From NCBI GenBank assembly GCA_964451305.1, contig CAYVHV010000002.1, forward strand, positions 1 through 64,000: a stretch of 64,000 nt of DNA, read 5' to 3'. The stretch is from SHLQ01 sp964451305. Its GTDB lineage: Bacteria; Actinomycetota; Acidimicrobiia; Acidimicrobiales; SHLQ01. The position numbers and the translations under genes were made by a program. Every line of letters starts with the position of its first letter. Position 1 is the stretch's first letter. The notes under the pieces are model-generated. The model ran no database searches and was not told where the DNA came from. It saw only the letters and a list, made by a program, of their open reading frames with translations. Shown here one piece after another: positions 25,323 through 34,241 of this stretch.

Positions 25323-27137
25323 ATGCGGCTGATCGGCCGTAGCTTTGCGCTGCACCCCGTTCCGCATGCCGTGGCAACCACCGGTGCAGTCATCTTTGCT
25401 GTCACGGTCGTTGCGCTCAGCCGCGCCATTGGTTGGGTCACCGACAACCTCATCATCCCGGGGCTTGGCGATGGCAGTGGTGATGCGGCCGGGGTGACAA
25501 ACGGTCAGCTCGCGTTCGGTTTCTTCCTCATCTTTGGAATTGCGTTGCTGCGTGGACTTGGCGCTGTTGTTCGCCGGTACTTTCTCGCGATGGCTGAGTA
25601 TCGAACGCAAGGAACCTGGCGTTCGCAGCTGTACGCGCAATACCTCGAGCAGCCGCTGAGCTTCCACCGCAATAACTCGACCGGCACACTCCTCGCTCAC
25701 GCCGACAACGACCTCGTTGTGGCTGGCACCGTCTTGAAGCCGGTTGCGTTTGCCATCGCGACAGTCGTGTTGGGAGTTCTCGCAGTGATCAACCTCGCAT
25801 TTCTTCATCCGTTGTTCGGGTTGGTCGCGCTCGTCTTGCTACCGCTGCTTTTTGCGATCAACCAGTCGTATTCGAAGCTGGTAGCTGGGCCCGCCGCAGA
25901 GGTGCAGGTGGCGGTCGCCGGCGTCACCGGAGTTGCCCATGAAAGCTTCGATGGGGTGATGGTCGTTAAGACGCTCGGCCGTACCGATGAAGAGATCGCA
26001 CGAATGGAGACCGCAGCCGACGAACTTCGCTCCAAGCGACTTGTCTTGGGAAGGTTCCGAGCGATCTTTGAACCGCTCCTCCAAACGCTGCCAGAGATCG
26101 GGATCGTGGTGTTGTTGCTCATCGGTGCGGGTTTGGTCGAGTCAAATACGGTTACTACGGGCGACCTGATCGGAGCGTTATCGCTCTTCAGCGTGTTGGC
26201 GTTGCCGATTCGAGTTCTCGGTTTTTTCCTTCAGTCGATGCCTCCGTCGGTGGTGGCGCTCGAACGAATCGACGGTGTCCTCGACCTGCCGAGCCCTCAG
26301 CTTCGTGAGGGCACCATCGACGCGTTGGAGACCGGTCCGCTCGCGCTTGAGTTCGACAACGTGTTCTTCAGCCATGGCGATCATGTCGTGCTCGACGATC
26401 TCAGCCTGACCGTCGCCGCCGGAGAGAACGTTGCCCTGGTCGGCGCGACCGGATCGGGGAAGACAACGCTTATCGAGCTCGCTGCCGGTCTCGTTCGACC
26501 GACGGGCGGAACCATTTCGCTCGGTGGCATCGCTTACGACGATCTCTTGGCCGAGGCTCGAGCGAAACGCCTCGGGGTCGTGTTTCAGGAGAGCTTCCTG
26601 TTCGCGGAGTCGATCGAACACAACATCACGATGGGAGACAACGCCGACCGCGAGTCGATCGAGGCTGCAGCGCGCGCAGCCAGCGCCCATCAATTCGTCG
26701 AGGACACCCCCGATGGGTATGCGACCATCGTTGGTGAACGCGGTGTCACGCTTTCTGGCGGGCAACGGCAACGCATTGCTTTGGCCCGCGCCATCTTCCG
26801 TCGTCCAGCATTGTTGCTCGCCGACGATGCAACATCAGCTCTCGATCCGAGTGTCGAAGCGGAGATCCTCGAAGGCCTCGACTCGGCTGAGATGACCGTG
26901 CTCATGGTGGCGCACCGTCTATCGACGATCGCTCTCGCCGATCGAGTTGCCTACCTCGCCGACGGTCGAATCGTGGGCACTGGAACCCACGAGGAGATGC
27001 TCGAACACGAGGGCTATCGGATCTTGGTCCAGGCCTATGAAGACGAGAAAGAGCTCGGGGTGGGCGGACAACCCCGCGACGAAGAATCCGTTGGATCAGC
27101 GGCCGGAACGTCGCGAGAGGAACGGGCCCATGGCTGA
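25323..27137 (+). CDS. ABC exporter half-transporter, subunit with degenerate Walker B
   Basis: An exporter-type half-transporter: an N-terminal six-helix membrane domain (about 15-300) and a C-terminal ATPase. Walker A is VGATGSGKTT, the signature is canonical LSGGQRQR, but Walker B reads LLLADDATSALD, with Asp where the catalytic Glu is expected. Together with the next gene, whose motifs are altered in the complementary way, this indicates a heterodimer with one catalytic and one degenerate site, as in TM287/288. I start at the ATG at 25323; a CTG at 25293 overlapping the folD stop or a TTG at 25311 are alternatives. Substrate unknown; a lipid, peptide or drug is typical. Confidence 0.87.
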   Translation: MRLIGRSFALHPVPHAVATTGAVIFAVTVVALSRAIGWVTDNLIIPGLGDGSGDAAGVTNGQLAFGFFLIFGIALLRGLGAVVRRYFLAMAEYRTQGTWRSQLYAQYLEQPLSFHRNNSTGTLLAHADNDLVVAGTVLKPVAFAIATVVLGVLAVINLAFLHPLFGLVALVLLPLLFAINQSYSKLVAGPAAEVQVAVAGVTGVAHESFDGVMVVKTLGRTDEEIARMETAADELRSKRLVLGRFRAIFEPLLQTLPEIGIVVLLLIGAGLVESNTVTTGDLIGALSLFSVLALPIRVLGFFLQSMPPSVVALERIDGVLDLPSPQLREGTIDALETGPLALEFDNVFFSHGDHVVLDDLSLTVAAGENVALVGATGSGKTTLIELAAGLVRPTGGTISLGGIAYDDLLAEARAKRLGVVFQESFLFAESIEHNITMGDNADRESIEAAARAASAHQFVEDTPDGYATIVGERGVTLSGGQRQRIALARAIFRRPALLLADDATSALDPSVEAEILEGLDSAEMTVLMVAHRLSTIALADRVAYLADGRIVGTGTHEEMLEHEGYRILVQAYEDEKELGVGGQPRDEESVGSAAGTSREERAHG

Positions 27138-28902
27138 GCTTCTCGACGAAGAGCAACCACCGGCGCTCGAGACCTTCGGTCGCGCCTGGCGGAGTAGCCC
27201 AGAGCTCCGTGAGGGCCTCGGGGTCACGATTGGTTTCGCAATGCTGACCGCCGCTGCCCGCCTCGTGCTGCCCGTGCTGATTCAGCTCGCAATCGATCGT
27301 GGCTTTCAGGCCGACCCGGTCGATGTCGGCTTTATCCTGCGGGCCACGACCGCTGCGGGAGTGCTGATCGTGATCATCTATCTGCTGACGACCGCCACGT
27401 ATAAGCGGGTGATTTTGACCGCCGAGAACACGCTCACGGCGACGCGCGTTCGAACCTTTGAACATATTCAGCGCCTCAGCCTCGCAGAACACACCGCGTC
27501 GAAGAAGGGTGTGTTGACCGCCCGCGTGACGAGCGATGTTGAAACCCTCGCCCAGTTCGCCCAATGGGGGGCGCTCGCCTGGGTGACGAACTCGGCGCTC
27601 ATCATCGGAACGCTCGGTGTCATGACCTTCTATAGCTGGCAACTGGCCTTGCTCACCATCATCGTCTACATCCCACTGCTACCGATTCTTCGTTCGGTAC
27701 AGGCCCGTCAACTCCGTGCATACAACGACGTTCGGACCAAGACGGCGAACACCATCGGCCGAACATCAGAAGCTGTCTCCGGCGCGGCGACGATTCGTGC
27801 GTACGGCTATCAACGCGAGGTTGCCGAACGACTAGAGAATGCAAATCAAGCGCTCGTTGCGTCGCAGACGAACGCTCACAAGTTCTTCTCGGTTCTCGCC
27901 CCGACGATGGACTTCTTCGGTGGGCTCGCAACGGGTGCCGTTGTCGTCGTCGGGATTTTGTTGGGCCCCGACACGTTGAGCGCCGGCGAAGCAACTGCCT
28001 TTCTGTTGCTCGTGACCATCCTCATCGCTCCGATCAGTCAGCTCGGTGAGGTGCTCGACCAGACCCAGACGGCGCTCGCTGGATGGTCCAAGATTCTGCA
28101 TATGTTCGACATACCCATCGAGGTCGTCGAAGCCGTCCCGGGCGTCGAACTCGATACTTCTGCCCCCGAGGTCGAGCTGGCGTCAGTGGACTTCTCGTAT
28201 CGAGAGGGCGGCCAGGTATTGCACGACGTGTCGGTACGTATTCCGGCGGCGGCATCGGTCGCCATCGTCGGCGAGACCGGCAGTGGCAAGACCACCGTTG
28301 CAAAACTCCTCGCACGCCTTGCCGACCCCGTCGCCGGTGAAGTCCGCGTTGGCGGAGTCGACCTCCGAGAGGTCTCTGAATCCAGTCGGCACCGCACGAT
28401 TCGGATGGTTCCTCAAGACGGTTTCTTGTTCGAGGCGAGCATCCGGGAGAACATTCGCTTCGGTCGACCGGGAGCCACCGACGCTGATATCGGCGAAGCG
28501 ATTGCTTCGCTCGGTCTCACCGATTGGATCGAGACGTTGTCCGCAGGCCTCGATACCGAAGCGGGAGAGCGAGGAGAATCGATCTCCGTCGGTGAACGCC
28601 AACTCGTCGCGTTGATTCGAGCCCAGCTCGCAAACGCGGGGTTGCTCATCCTCGATGAGGCGACGAGCGCTGTTGACCCTGAGACCGAAGTTCGAATGGC
28701 CGGTGCCCTCGAGCGGTTGAGTGAGGGCCGAACCACGATCTCGATCGCACACCGCCTTTCGACCGCAGAACGATCGGACCTGGTGATCGTGATGGATGAC
28801 GGTCGTATCGTCGAATCGGGCGCTCATGATGAGTTGATCACCCAAGGTGGCATCTATGCGGCGCTGCATCGCGACTGGGTAGGAAATACAAAAGCCTCGT
28901 AG
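27130..28902 (+). CDS. ABC exporter half-transporter, subunit with canonical Walker B
   Basis: Partner of the preceding gene, 590 residues. Membrane domain at about 35-310, ATPase after about 340. Walker A is VGETGSGKTT and Walker B LLILDEATSAVD with the catalytic Glu, but the signature is SVGERQ in place of LSGGQ. Paired with the canonical LSGGQ of the partner this makes the active site, and its own altered signature faces the partner's degenerate site. The ATG at 27130 overlaps the upstream gene by eight bases and has GAGAGG about nine bases before it, so the two are coupled in translation. Confidence 0.88.
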   Translation: MAELLDEEQPPALETFGRAWRSSPELREGLGVTIGFAMLTAAARLVLPVLIQLAIDRGFQADPVDVGFILRATTAAGVLIVIIYLLTTATYKRVILTAENTLTATRVRTFEHIQRLSLAEHTASKKGVLTARVTSDVETLAQFAQWGALAWVTNSALIIGTLGVMTFYSWQLALLTIIVYIPLLPILRSVQARQLRAYNDVRTKTANTIGRTSEAVSGAATIRAYGYQREVAERLENANQALVASQTNAHKFFSVLAPTMDFFGGLATGAVVVVGILLGPDTLSAGEATAFLLLVTILIAPISQLGEVLDQTQTALAGWSKILHMFDIPIEVVEAVPGVELDTSAPEVELASVDFSYREGGQVLHDVSVRIPAAASVAIVGETGSGKTTVAKLLARLADPVAGEVRVGGVDLREVSESSRHRTIRMVPQDGFLFEASIRENIRFGRPGATDADIGEAIASLGLTDWIETLSAGLDTEAGERGESISVGERQLVALIRAQLANAGLLILDEATSAVDPETEVRMAGALERLSEGRTTISIAHRLSTAERSDLVIVMDDGRIVESGAHDELITQGGIYAALHRDWVGNTKAS

Positions 28903-29005
28903 AGCGTTGCACGGTCTGAACCTCCTCAATCCGTCTAGATTTATGGCGGGTGCACGACTCCACCGTGAGTACGGCGGGAACCGCAACAAAAGGACAAAAA
29001 CACAC

Positions 29006-29257
29006 ATGATCACCTCGATTATCGGCGCAATTATTGGCGGCACGTTTACCGGTCTGCTCGCACGAGCCGTCCTCCCCGGCACGCAGAACATTGGCTGGGG
29101 CAAGACGATCGGCCTCGGCGTTGTTGCTAACCTGATCGTCGGAATCTTCTTTGGCGCAATCGCCGGACCGATCACGGGCATCATCCTCGGTGTTGCTGTC
29201 GGTGCAGGCCTTCTTTGGTTTGCGATCAAGCAGGGTTGGCTGACGTCGACGAGCTAG
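29006..29257 (+). CDS. GlsB/YeaQ/YmgE-family small membrane protein
   Basis: An 83-residue protein with three hydrophobic segments and many glycines (ITSIIGAIIGGTFTGLLARA, then GWGKTIGLGVVANLIVG). This is the pattern of the GlsB/YeaQ/YmgE family, called transglycosylase-associated in some databases, whose members are often stress-induced and of unclear function. The ATG at 29006 is preceded by AAAAGGA about ten bases upstream; upstream in-frame sequence has no conserved features. A strong terminator follows, so it is likely transcribed on its own after the ABC genes. Confidence 0.8.
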   Translation: MITSIIGAIIGGTFTGLLARAVLPGTQNIGWGKTIGLGVVANLIVGIFFGAIAGPITGIILGVAVGAGLLWFAIKQGWLTSTS

Positions 29258-29292
29258 TTCCCGATAACTACATGTGCAAGATCTGATTCGGA

Positions 29293-29338
29293 GTCGCCGC
29301 CTGGGTATCGACCTAGTGCGGCGACTTCGTCGTTTTCG
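29293..29338 (+). terminator. Intrinsic terminator after the GlsB-like gene
   Basis: GTCGCCGC (29293-29300) pairs with GCGGCGAC (29318-29325); inside, GGT and ACC extend the stem around a short ATCG loop. TTCGTCGTTTT follows, giving a U-rich tail. The remaining 130 bases up to mdh hold no gene and presumably the mdh promoter. Confidence 0.75.
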
Positions 29339-29473
29339 CGCGAACCGGCCGGGCCGTTGGGATGTGGGATTCGTCATGCTCGCGGAACGGTTCGGAAACA
29401 CTTGCATAACTGCGCACCTCTTCATCTGAGGTCGGTACGATTGCAGTGTTAAACCACCGCTAGAGGAGCAATC

Positions 29474-30460
29474 GTGAAGAGTCCCGTCCGCGTCGCAGTT
29501 ACCGGAGCCGCTGGCCAAATTGGCTACAGCCTCCTCTTCCGAATCGCCAGTGGCGAAATGCTGGGAAAAGACCAGCCTGTCATTCTCCAAATGCTCGAGA
29601 TCACTCCGGCTCTCGGGGCACTCGACGGTGTTGCTATGGAGCTCAGCGACTGCGCGTTCCCATTGCTTGCCGGCATGGTCAAGACCGATGATGCGAACGT
29701 TGCATTCGGCGACGCCGACTACGGACTGCTCGTTGGCGCAATGCCACGAAAAGACGGCATGGAGCGCGCCGACCTGCTCGAAGCAAACGGCGGGATCTTT
29801 GGTCCTCAAGGCAAGGCGATCAACGACAACGCCAGCAAGGACGTCAAGATTCTCGTCGTTGGCAACCCTGCCAACACCAACGCGTTGATCGCGCAGGCCG
29901 CGGCACCGGACCTCGATCCAAAGCAGTTCAACGCAATGATGCGCCTCGACCACAACCGGGCACTCACTCAGATTGCAGACAAGACCGGCACGACGGTCAA
30001 CGACGTCACGAACATGACGATCTGGGGCAACCACTCGGCAACACAGTACCCAGACATCTTCAATGCAAAGGTGGCAGGCGAGAGCGCTGCTGCGAAGATC
30101 GACGATCAGGACTGGCTCGAGAACGACTTCATCCCAACGGTGCAGAAGCGCGGCGCAGCCATCATCAAGGCTCGCGGGCTTTCTTCGGCGGCGTCAGCTG
30201 CGAACGCTGCGATCGACCACATGCACGACTGGGTGCTCGGTACCCCCGATGGCGATTGGGTTTCGATGGGCATTCCTTCCGACGGCAGCTACGACGTGCC
30301 CGAGGGAATCATCTCCTCGTTCCCATGCACGGTTTCGAACGGCGAGTACTCGATTGTTCAAGGACTCGAGATCAGCGACTTCAGCCGTGGCCGTATCGAC
30401 GCCTCGACCGCCGAGCTCGTCGCCGAGCGTGACACGGTCTCAGGTCTTGGCCTGATTTAA
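29474..30460 (+). CDS. mdh: Malate dehydrogenase
   Basis: Interconverts malate and oxaloacetate with NAD in the TCA cycle. At 328 residues it belongs to the MDH type 2 group. Visible elements are the nucleotide-binding VTGAAGQIGYSLLF, the substrate-loop MPRKDGMERADLL with its arginine, VVGNPANTNAL, the LDHNRA segment with the substrate-binding Arg, and the catalytic His in IWGNHSATQYPD. Start is GTG at 29474 with GAGGAG seven bases upstream. It is flanked by terminators on both sides, so it forms a single-gene unit. Confidence 0.95.
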   Translation: MKSPVRVAVTGAAGQIGYSLLFRIASGEMLGKDQPVILQMLEITPALGALDGVAMELSDCAFPLLAGMVKTDDANVAFGDADYGLLVGAMPRKDGMERADLLEANGGIFGPQGKAINDNASKDVKILVVGNPANTNALIAQAAAPDLDPKQFNAMMRLDHNRALTQIADKTGTTVNDVTNMTIWGNHSATQYPDIFNAKVAGESAAAKIDDQDWLENDFIPTVQKRGAAIIKARGLSSAASAANAAIDHMHDWVLGTPDGDWVSMGIPSDGSYDVPEGIISSFPCTVSNGEYSIVQGLEISDFSRGRIDASTAELVAERDTVSGLGLI

Positions 30461-30512
30461 GCAGCCGTGGTCGAGCCCCTGTGGGGGTCAACGACTACCT
30501 GCACGTACAGAT

Positions 30513-30553
30513 GAGCCGCAGACCGTGACGGGTCTGCGGCTCGTTTGCGTTTA
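30513..30553 (+). terminator. Intrinsic terminator after mdh
   Basis: A perfect 12-bp stem pairs GAGCCGCAGACC (30513-30524) with GGTCTGCGGCTC (30531-30542) around GTGACG. GTTTGCGTTTACT follows. This is the clearest factor-independent terminator in the window. Confidence 0.88.
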
Positions 30554-30627
30554 CTCGGGCTGTGATGGGTGCGTTACTATGGCCTGGAGGCGGCAAAGAA
30601 CAGTGCGGTTCCAGGAGTAGTCAATAC

Positions 30628-32064
30628 ATGGCGATGCGCGGATGGATTGCGTCCACTATTTCGGCGGCGGCGATTGCTTTTGCTCTCGTCCTTTCTATTG
30701 GGGTGACATCGGGAGTTGATGCCGACGAAGCTCAAGCGATGACGGGTAACCCGTCGTTGCAGGACACGGCTCGCCTCCTCGGATACATGTGGGGTGACGG
30801 CGAGCAAAATGGCGCCGGCGTCTGGGACGTGAACGGCCCGAGCGGAACCTCGAGCCTTATCGAGGAACTCATCGACCGCCATGGCGGGACCTTCGTCGAC
30901 CGGAACCGACTCCGGTTCACGCTGCCTTCCCCGTATGACTGGGATGAGTGGACCTCGGGGTTGCCCGACGACTCCTCGACCGTTCGAGCTGCCGTGCAAG
31001 ACCCCAACTTTCTCGCCGCCGTTCTCGAGACCGAGGCATCGGTCACGGGTCAGATTTATGACCAGAGCGCGTGCTGTGTCAACGGGTATCGAGTTGGCCG
31101 TTTGACCGAGCTACGGGACCTTCTTCGTGCGTCGGGTTACTCGACCACGTCGGTTACGACGTTCAACGACCCCAACAGTGGTCGCGTCGACGTTGCGGCT
31201 TCGCAATGGGACAACATGCGTCGAGATCTTGAGTTCGTCTGTCCGGCTCGCAATTCTGATATCCGAATCCCCGGTGGCACAGACCTCGGGCGCTACGGAA
31301 ACCTTCGATGGATCGGCTCGGGATCCTCGTGGGACGACGTCGTTCGCACCGATTGCATGACGGGTCGATCAGTACCGAACGCCCAGCCGCAGGTCGGCAC
31401 ATGCTCGGTGTCGAGACAGGGCGACAATCTCAGAGTCGATTGGACGTACACCCTCGGTGATGTGGTCATCCGCGTCGACGGGCGATTCGTCACGACGGTT
31501 TCGGGTCGTGATGGTTCGTGGACCGGTTCGGTAGGCAACGGCGATCACAGCGCAACGATCCGAGTCTTTGCATTTGGGCAGACCGCCGACTCGAACTGCG
31601 GATCGACAAACGGCGGCGGCAACGCCGGTGGCGGTGACTGCACCGTTACGGCATCTGGCAACTCGGTGTTCATCGATTGGGAGAACTTCGGCAGCGCTCC
31701 CTACTCCGTGCGTCGCAACGGTGATTGGGTGACCACGGTCGACCGTACATCTGCGACGGTCGCCGGGTCGACCGGCGATTCTTGGGTCATCCGATACCGA
31801 GTGAACGGACAGGTCATCAATGTTCCATGCTCCACCGCTGGCGGCGGAGCTGGCAGTCCGTGCACGATTACGAACCGCAATGGAGGGGTTCGGGTGGATT
31901 GGGACGGTGTTGGTGGCGTTGACGACTATCAGGTCCGTCGCAATGGATCTTGGGTCGGCGAAGCGACCGGCATGAGCCGGTTCGATGACGGGTCAGGATC
32001 GGTGAACGATCAATACGAGATCCGCTACTTCGTTCAAGGCGACCGAAGGTCCATCCGCTGCTGA
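30628..32064 (+). CDS. Secreted protein: LAGLIDADG-like N-terminal domain plus three Cys-bounded beta repeats
   Basis: A 478-residue protein with a signal peptide (MRGW then hydrophobic to about 30, cleavage near residue 32-37). Residues 50-58 read LLGYMWGDG and 129-137 LAAVLETEA; both fit LAGLIDADG helices with the conserved acidic residue (D57, E136), spaced 79 residues apart as in two-motif homing-endonuclease folds. After about residue 258 come three modules of about 65 residues, each starting and ending with Cys (CSVSRQGDNLRVDW, CTVTASGNSVFIDW, CTITNRNGGVRVDW), separated by Gly-rich linkers and resembling Ig/fibronectin-like folds. The ATG at 30628 has AGGAG ten bases upstream. Function unknown; the endonuclease resemblance is by eye. 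Confidence 0.7.
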   Translation: MAMRGWIASTISAAAIAFALVLSIGVTSGVDADEAQAMTGNPSLQDTARLLGYMWGDGEQNGAGVWDVNGPSGTSSLIEELIDRHGGTFVDRNRLRFTLPSPYDWDEWTSGLPDDSSTVRAAVQDPNFLAAVLETEASVTGQIYDQSACCVNGYRVGRLTELRDLLRASGYSTTSVTTFNDPNSGRVDVAASQWDNMRRDLEFVCPARNSDIRIPGGTDLGRYGNLRWIGSGSSWDDVVRTDCMTGRSVPNAQPQVGTCSVSRQGDNLRVDWTYTLGDVVIRVDGRFVTTVSGRDGSWTGSVGNGDHSATIRVFAFGQTADSNCGSTNGGGNAGGGDCTVTASGNSVFIDWENFGSAPYSVRRNGDWVTTVDRTSATVAGSTGDSWVIRYRVNGQVINVPCSTAGGGAGSPCTITNRNGGVRVDWDGVGGVDDYQVRRNGSWVGEATGMSRFDDGSGSVNDQYEIRYFVQGDRRSIRC

Positions 32065-32089
32065 GGCATCGGTAGCTTGAGCGAGCTAG

Positions 32090-32932
32090 CTACTTCAGGA
32101 ACTTCGATGTCGTATTGTCGGCGAGTACCTTGCCATTGGTCTGACATGTTGCGCAGTAGTTGACCGAGTACTTCACATAGGCCACTTCACGGATGGTGTC
32201 GGCACACACTGGGCAGTCCTCACCGGTCTTGTTGTGCACTGCGGACGGCCGCTTCTTCGAGGTGACGATTTCGGTCTGTGCTCGTTCGAACTCGAGTGAA
32301 CGTTCGATGCATTCGGCAATGGCGGTGTTCACGGCATCGATCTGCGTCGAGGTGAGCTTTGACGCCGTTGCGAATGGAGAGATCTGCGCGTGATGGCAGA
32401 CGTCGTTTGCGAGCCGACGGCCGAGCCCGGCGATGATGCTTTGGCGGCGGAGAAGACCATGTATCCGCATGGAGTGCTCACCCAAGATCTCGGCGAGTAG
32501 CTGCGCGTCGACCGTGTCCGCATTTGGGCCCAGCTTTGACAGCGGCTCGGCGCTGTCCAGCTCCGTAGCGTTGTCAAAAACCCAGATTCCAGCGCGCTTG
32601 TCGCTGCCCGCTTCGGTGAGTAACAGGGCGGTACCGTCATCGAAGGTCCAGCGCGCTTGCCCACCGCGTGGTTTTGCCGACTGGGTTTCGTCGGGACGGA
32701 GCCGTCCTCCCTGCATCAGATGGATGAGAAACGTCGTCTCGTCGAAAACGAGTTTGAGGTACTTCCCTCGGGTTGTGATAGCCCGGAGCGTTTGCCCATG
32801 CGCGTTCGCCGGATCAGGTGTGAACGTCTTGAGTACGTAAAAGGTGATGGGTCGGAATGTGGCGAGCGTCTTGCCGACCCATTCGGTATCGAGACGCTCA
32901 GCGTGCGCTTGGATCTCTCCAATCTCGGGCAC
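32090..32932 (-). CDS. Fpg/Nei-family DNA glycosylase
   Basis: Base-excision repair enzyme of 280 residues. The mature N-terminus would be Pro2-Glu3 (PEIGEIQAH), the catalytic pair of the family, and GKYLKL supplies the conserved lysine of the beta-lyase site. The DNA-binding helix region reads GLGRRLANDVCHHAQISP, a diverged form of the usual GIGNIYADE sequence. A four-cysteine zinc finger closes the protein (CPVC near 238 and CATC near 260). Divergence from both Fpg and Nei leaves the damaged base unassigned. Start is GTG at 32932, eight bases after the SCP2-like gene, so the two are probably cotranscribed. Confidence 0.85.
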   Translation of the reverse strand: MPEIGEIQAHAERLDTEWVGKTLATFRPITFYVLKTFTPDPANAHGQTLRAITTRGKYLKLVFDETTFLIHLMQGGRLRPDETQSAKPRGGQARWTFDDGTALLLTEAGSDKRAGIWVFDNATELDSAEPLSKLGPNADTVDAQLLAEILGEHSMRIHGLLRRQSIIAGLGRRLANDVCHHAQISPFATASKLTSTQIDAVNTAIAECIERSLEFERAQTEIVTSKKRPSAVHNKTGEDCPVCADTIREVAYVKYSVNYCATCQTNGKVLADNTTSKFLK

Positions 32933-32940
32933 GCCCTAGC

Positions 32941-33312
32941 TCACGTTCTCTCTGGCTGCGCGGCGAGCAGAGCACTGAGTAGCGGCCCGTGCTCGACCAA
33001 CTTCGAAATGTCACCATCGACTGAGAGGCGACCCGTGAGAAATGCGCCCTGAGCATGCAACCGTCCGTCACGCAGCGCCTGTGCGGTAGAGGCGTCTTGC
33101 TTGATCGTGACGTCCGCCGAATCGGATGGCCCTGGTTGAACAGAGGCCTCGCCGGCGCGCAGACGAAGGTGGTAGTGCCCAACGACGGATCCTTCGTCGG
33201 TGATGATCTGTTCGATCGTCAGGTCGACATCGTGGCCGATCTGGTCACCGTCGATCGATTCGATCGCTTTGGCTGTGTGTGCTGCGTACTCGTCGAGCGA
33301 ACCATGCTCCAT
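32941..33312 (-). CDS. SCP2-like sterol/lipid carrier domain protein
   Basis: A 123-residue single-domain protein. The pattern LTIEQIITDEGSVVGHYHLRL, followed by ADVTIKQDASTAQALRDGRL and GAFLTGRLSVDGDISKL, matches SCP2-type hydrophobic-ligand-binding domains, which bind lipids or acyl-CoA in a tunnel. No signal peptide. The ATG at 33312 is preferred over an upstream start without conserved sequence. It precedes the DNA glycosylase gene and diverges from the gene at 33344 with 31 bases between. Confidence 0.8.
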   Translation of the reverse strand: MEHGSLDEYAAHTAKAIESIDGDQIGHDVDLTIEQIITDEGSVVGHYHLRLRAGEASVQPGPSDSADVTIKQDASTAQALRDGRLHAQGAFLTGRLSVDGDISKLVEHGPLLSALLAAQPERT

Positions 33313-33343
33313 GCCCCTAGTCTGCCCTATCGTTGTTCGTCTT

Positions 33344-34162
33344 GTGACCTCCACCGACCCATCAGCTGCATCGAGCCCAGTGGGGTCGGAGAACCTGCAT
33401 GAAAGCAGCGGTCACCCGGACTGGGTCGAAGTCTGGGATAACTGGTTCGTGATCCCCGAAGAAAGAGCTGGCGGGTACGTGCGGCTGACGATCCGACCGC
33501 ATGATTCCTCATGTTGGTATTGGGGTTCGTTGATCGGACTCGGCGGACGTTCTCTCATCACGGTGCTCGCCGAGGAGCTGCCTTTGCCGAGAGGTAAGTC
33601 GATGGAACTTCGCGGCCCCGGGATCTGGACTGAGACGACGGTGCTTCGGCCGTTTGAACACCTCACCACGGACCTCGAAGCGTTCGGGGTGTCGATCGAG
33701 CACCCGACCGACGTGTGGACCGGAGCGTACGGCGATCGCGTCGCTGTCGGGTTTGAGTTCGACTGGGACACCGAAGGCGAACCAGGGCCATCACCGGTCG
33801 CGGGCACGACCGGCTATCGGCTCGTCGGGAAGATGCATGGTGAATTGCTGCTCGATGAGAGCAAGTGGGAGATCGAAGGCATTGGGGTTCGTGACCACTG
33901 GTGGGGGGTTCCAGATCAAACATCGTGTTGGAGTGCATGGGCGAGCCGAGACGGTGAGCTCGTCCACTCCGACGGCGGACGCCTCGACACCAGTGATCCT
34001 GATATCGACATCAACGCGATCATCGGCGGATTGCCCGTCGGTGAGGTCTACCCGGGTCTCACCGTTGCGGGATGGGCGCCCGCTGGAGGCGGGGGCAAGC
34101 GGCACGCCAGGGCACTTCTCGTCGACGAACGCGGTGGTGGCTGGCTCGAGATCGTCCGCTAG
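33344..34162 (+). CDS. CrtC/DUF7064-like beta-barrel protein
   Basis: A 272-residue protein. The segment WEIEGIGVRDHWWGVPD resembles the G-x-RDHSWG motif found in hydroxyneurosporene-synthase (CrtC)-like and DUF7064/7065 proteins, which have paired lipocalin-like barrels; several act on or bind hydrophobic substrates. Tryptophans are frequent (WVEVWDNWFVIP, CWYWGS). Start at the GTG at 33344 is likely since the upstream in-frame sequence lies inside the divergent SCP2 gene. The SCP2 neighbour also handles lipids, which fits a shared hydrophobic-ligand theme (inference). Confidence 0.65.
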   Translation: MTSTDPSAASSPVGSENLHESSGHPDWVEVWDNWFVIPEERAGGYVRLTIRPHDSSCWYWGSLIGLGGRSLITVLAEELPLPRGKSMELRGPGIWTETTVLRPFEHLTTDLEAFGVSIEHPTDVWTGAYGDRVAVGFEFDWDTEGEPGPSPVAGTTGYRLVGKMHGELLLDESKWEIEGIGVRDHWWGVPDQTSCWSAWASRDGELVHSDGGRLDTSDPDIDINAIIGGLPVGEVYPGLTVAGWAPAGGGGKRHARALLVDERGGGWLEIVR

Positions 34163-34241
34163 TGCGGTGGTAGTGAGAACGCGCCAGTAATCGCGAGTGT
34201 TAGGCCAGCACCGATGATGGCGGCCTGCTTGAATAAGTTCT

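Noticed and set aside
26820..26860. Reading the DD in Walker B of the first ABC subunit as an error
   Set aside because: The partner's signature is altered in the complementary way, as expected for a natural degenerate site.
28183..30034. Long minus-strand open frames opposite the ABC transporter and mdh genes
   Set aside because: They lie antisense to clearly conserved genes, start without ribosome-binding sites and show no domain; typical GC-rich shadow frames.
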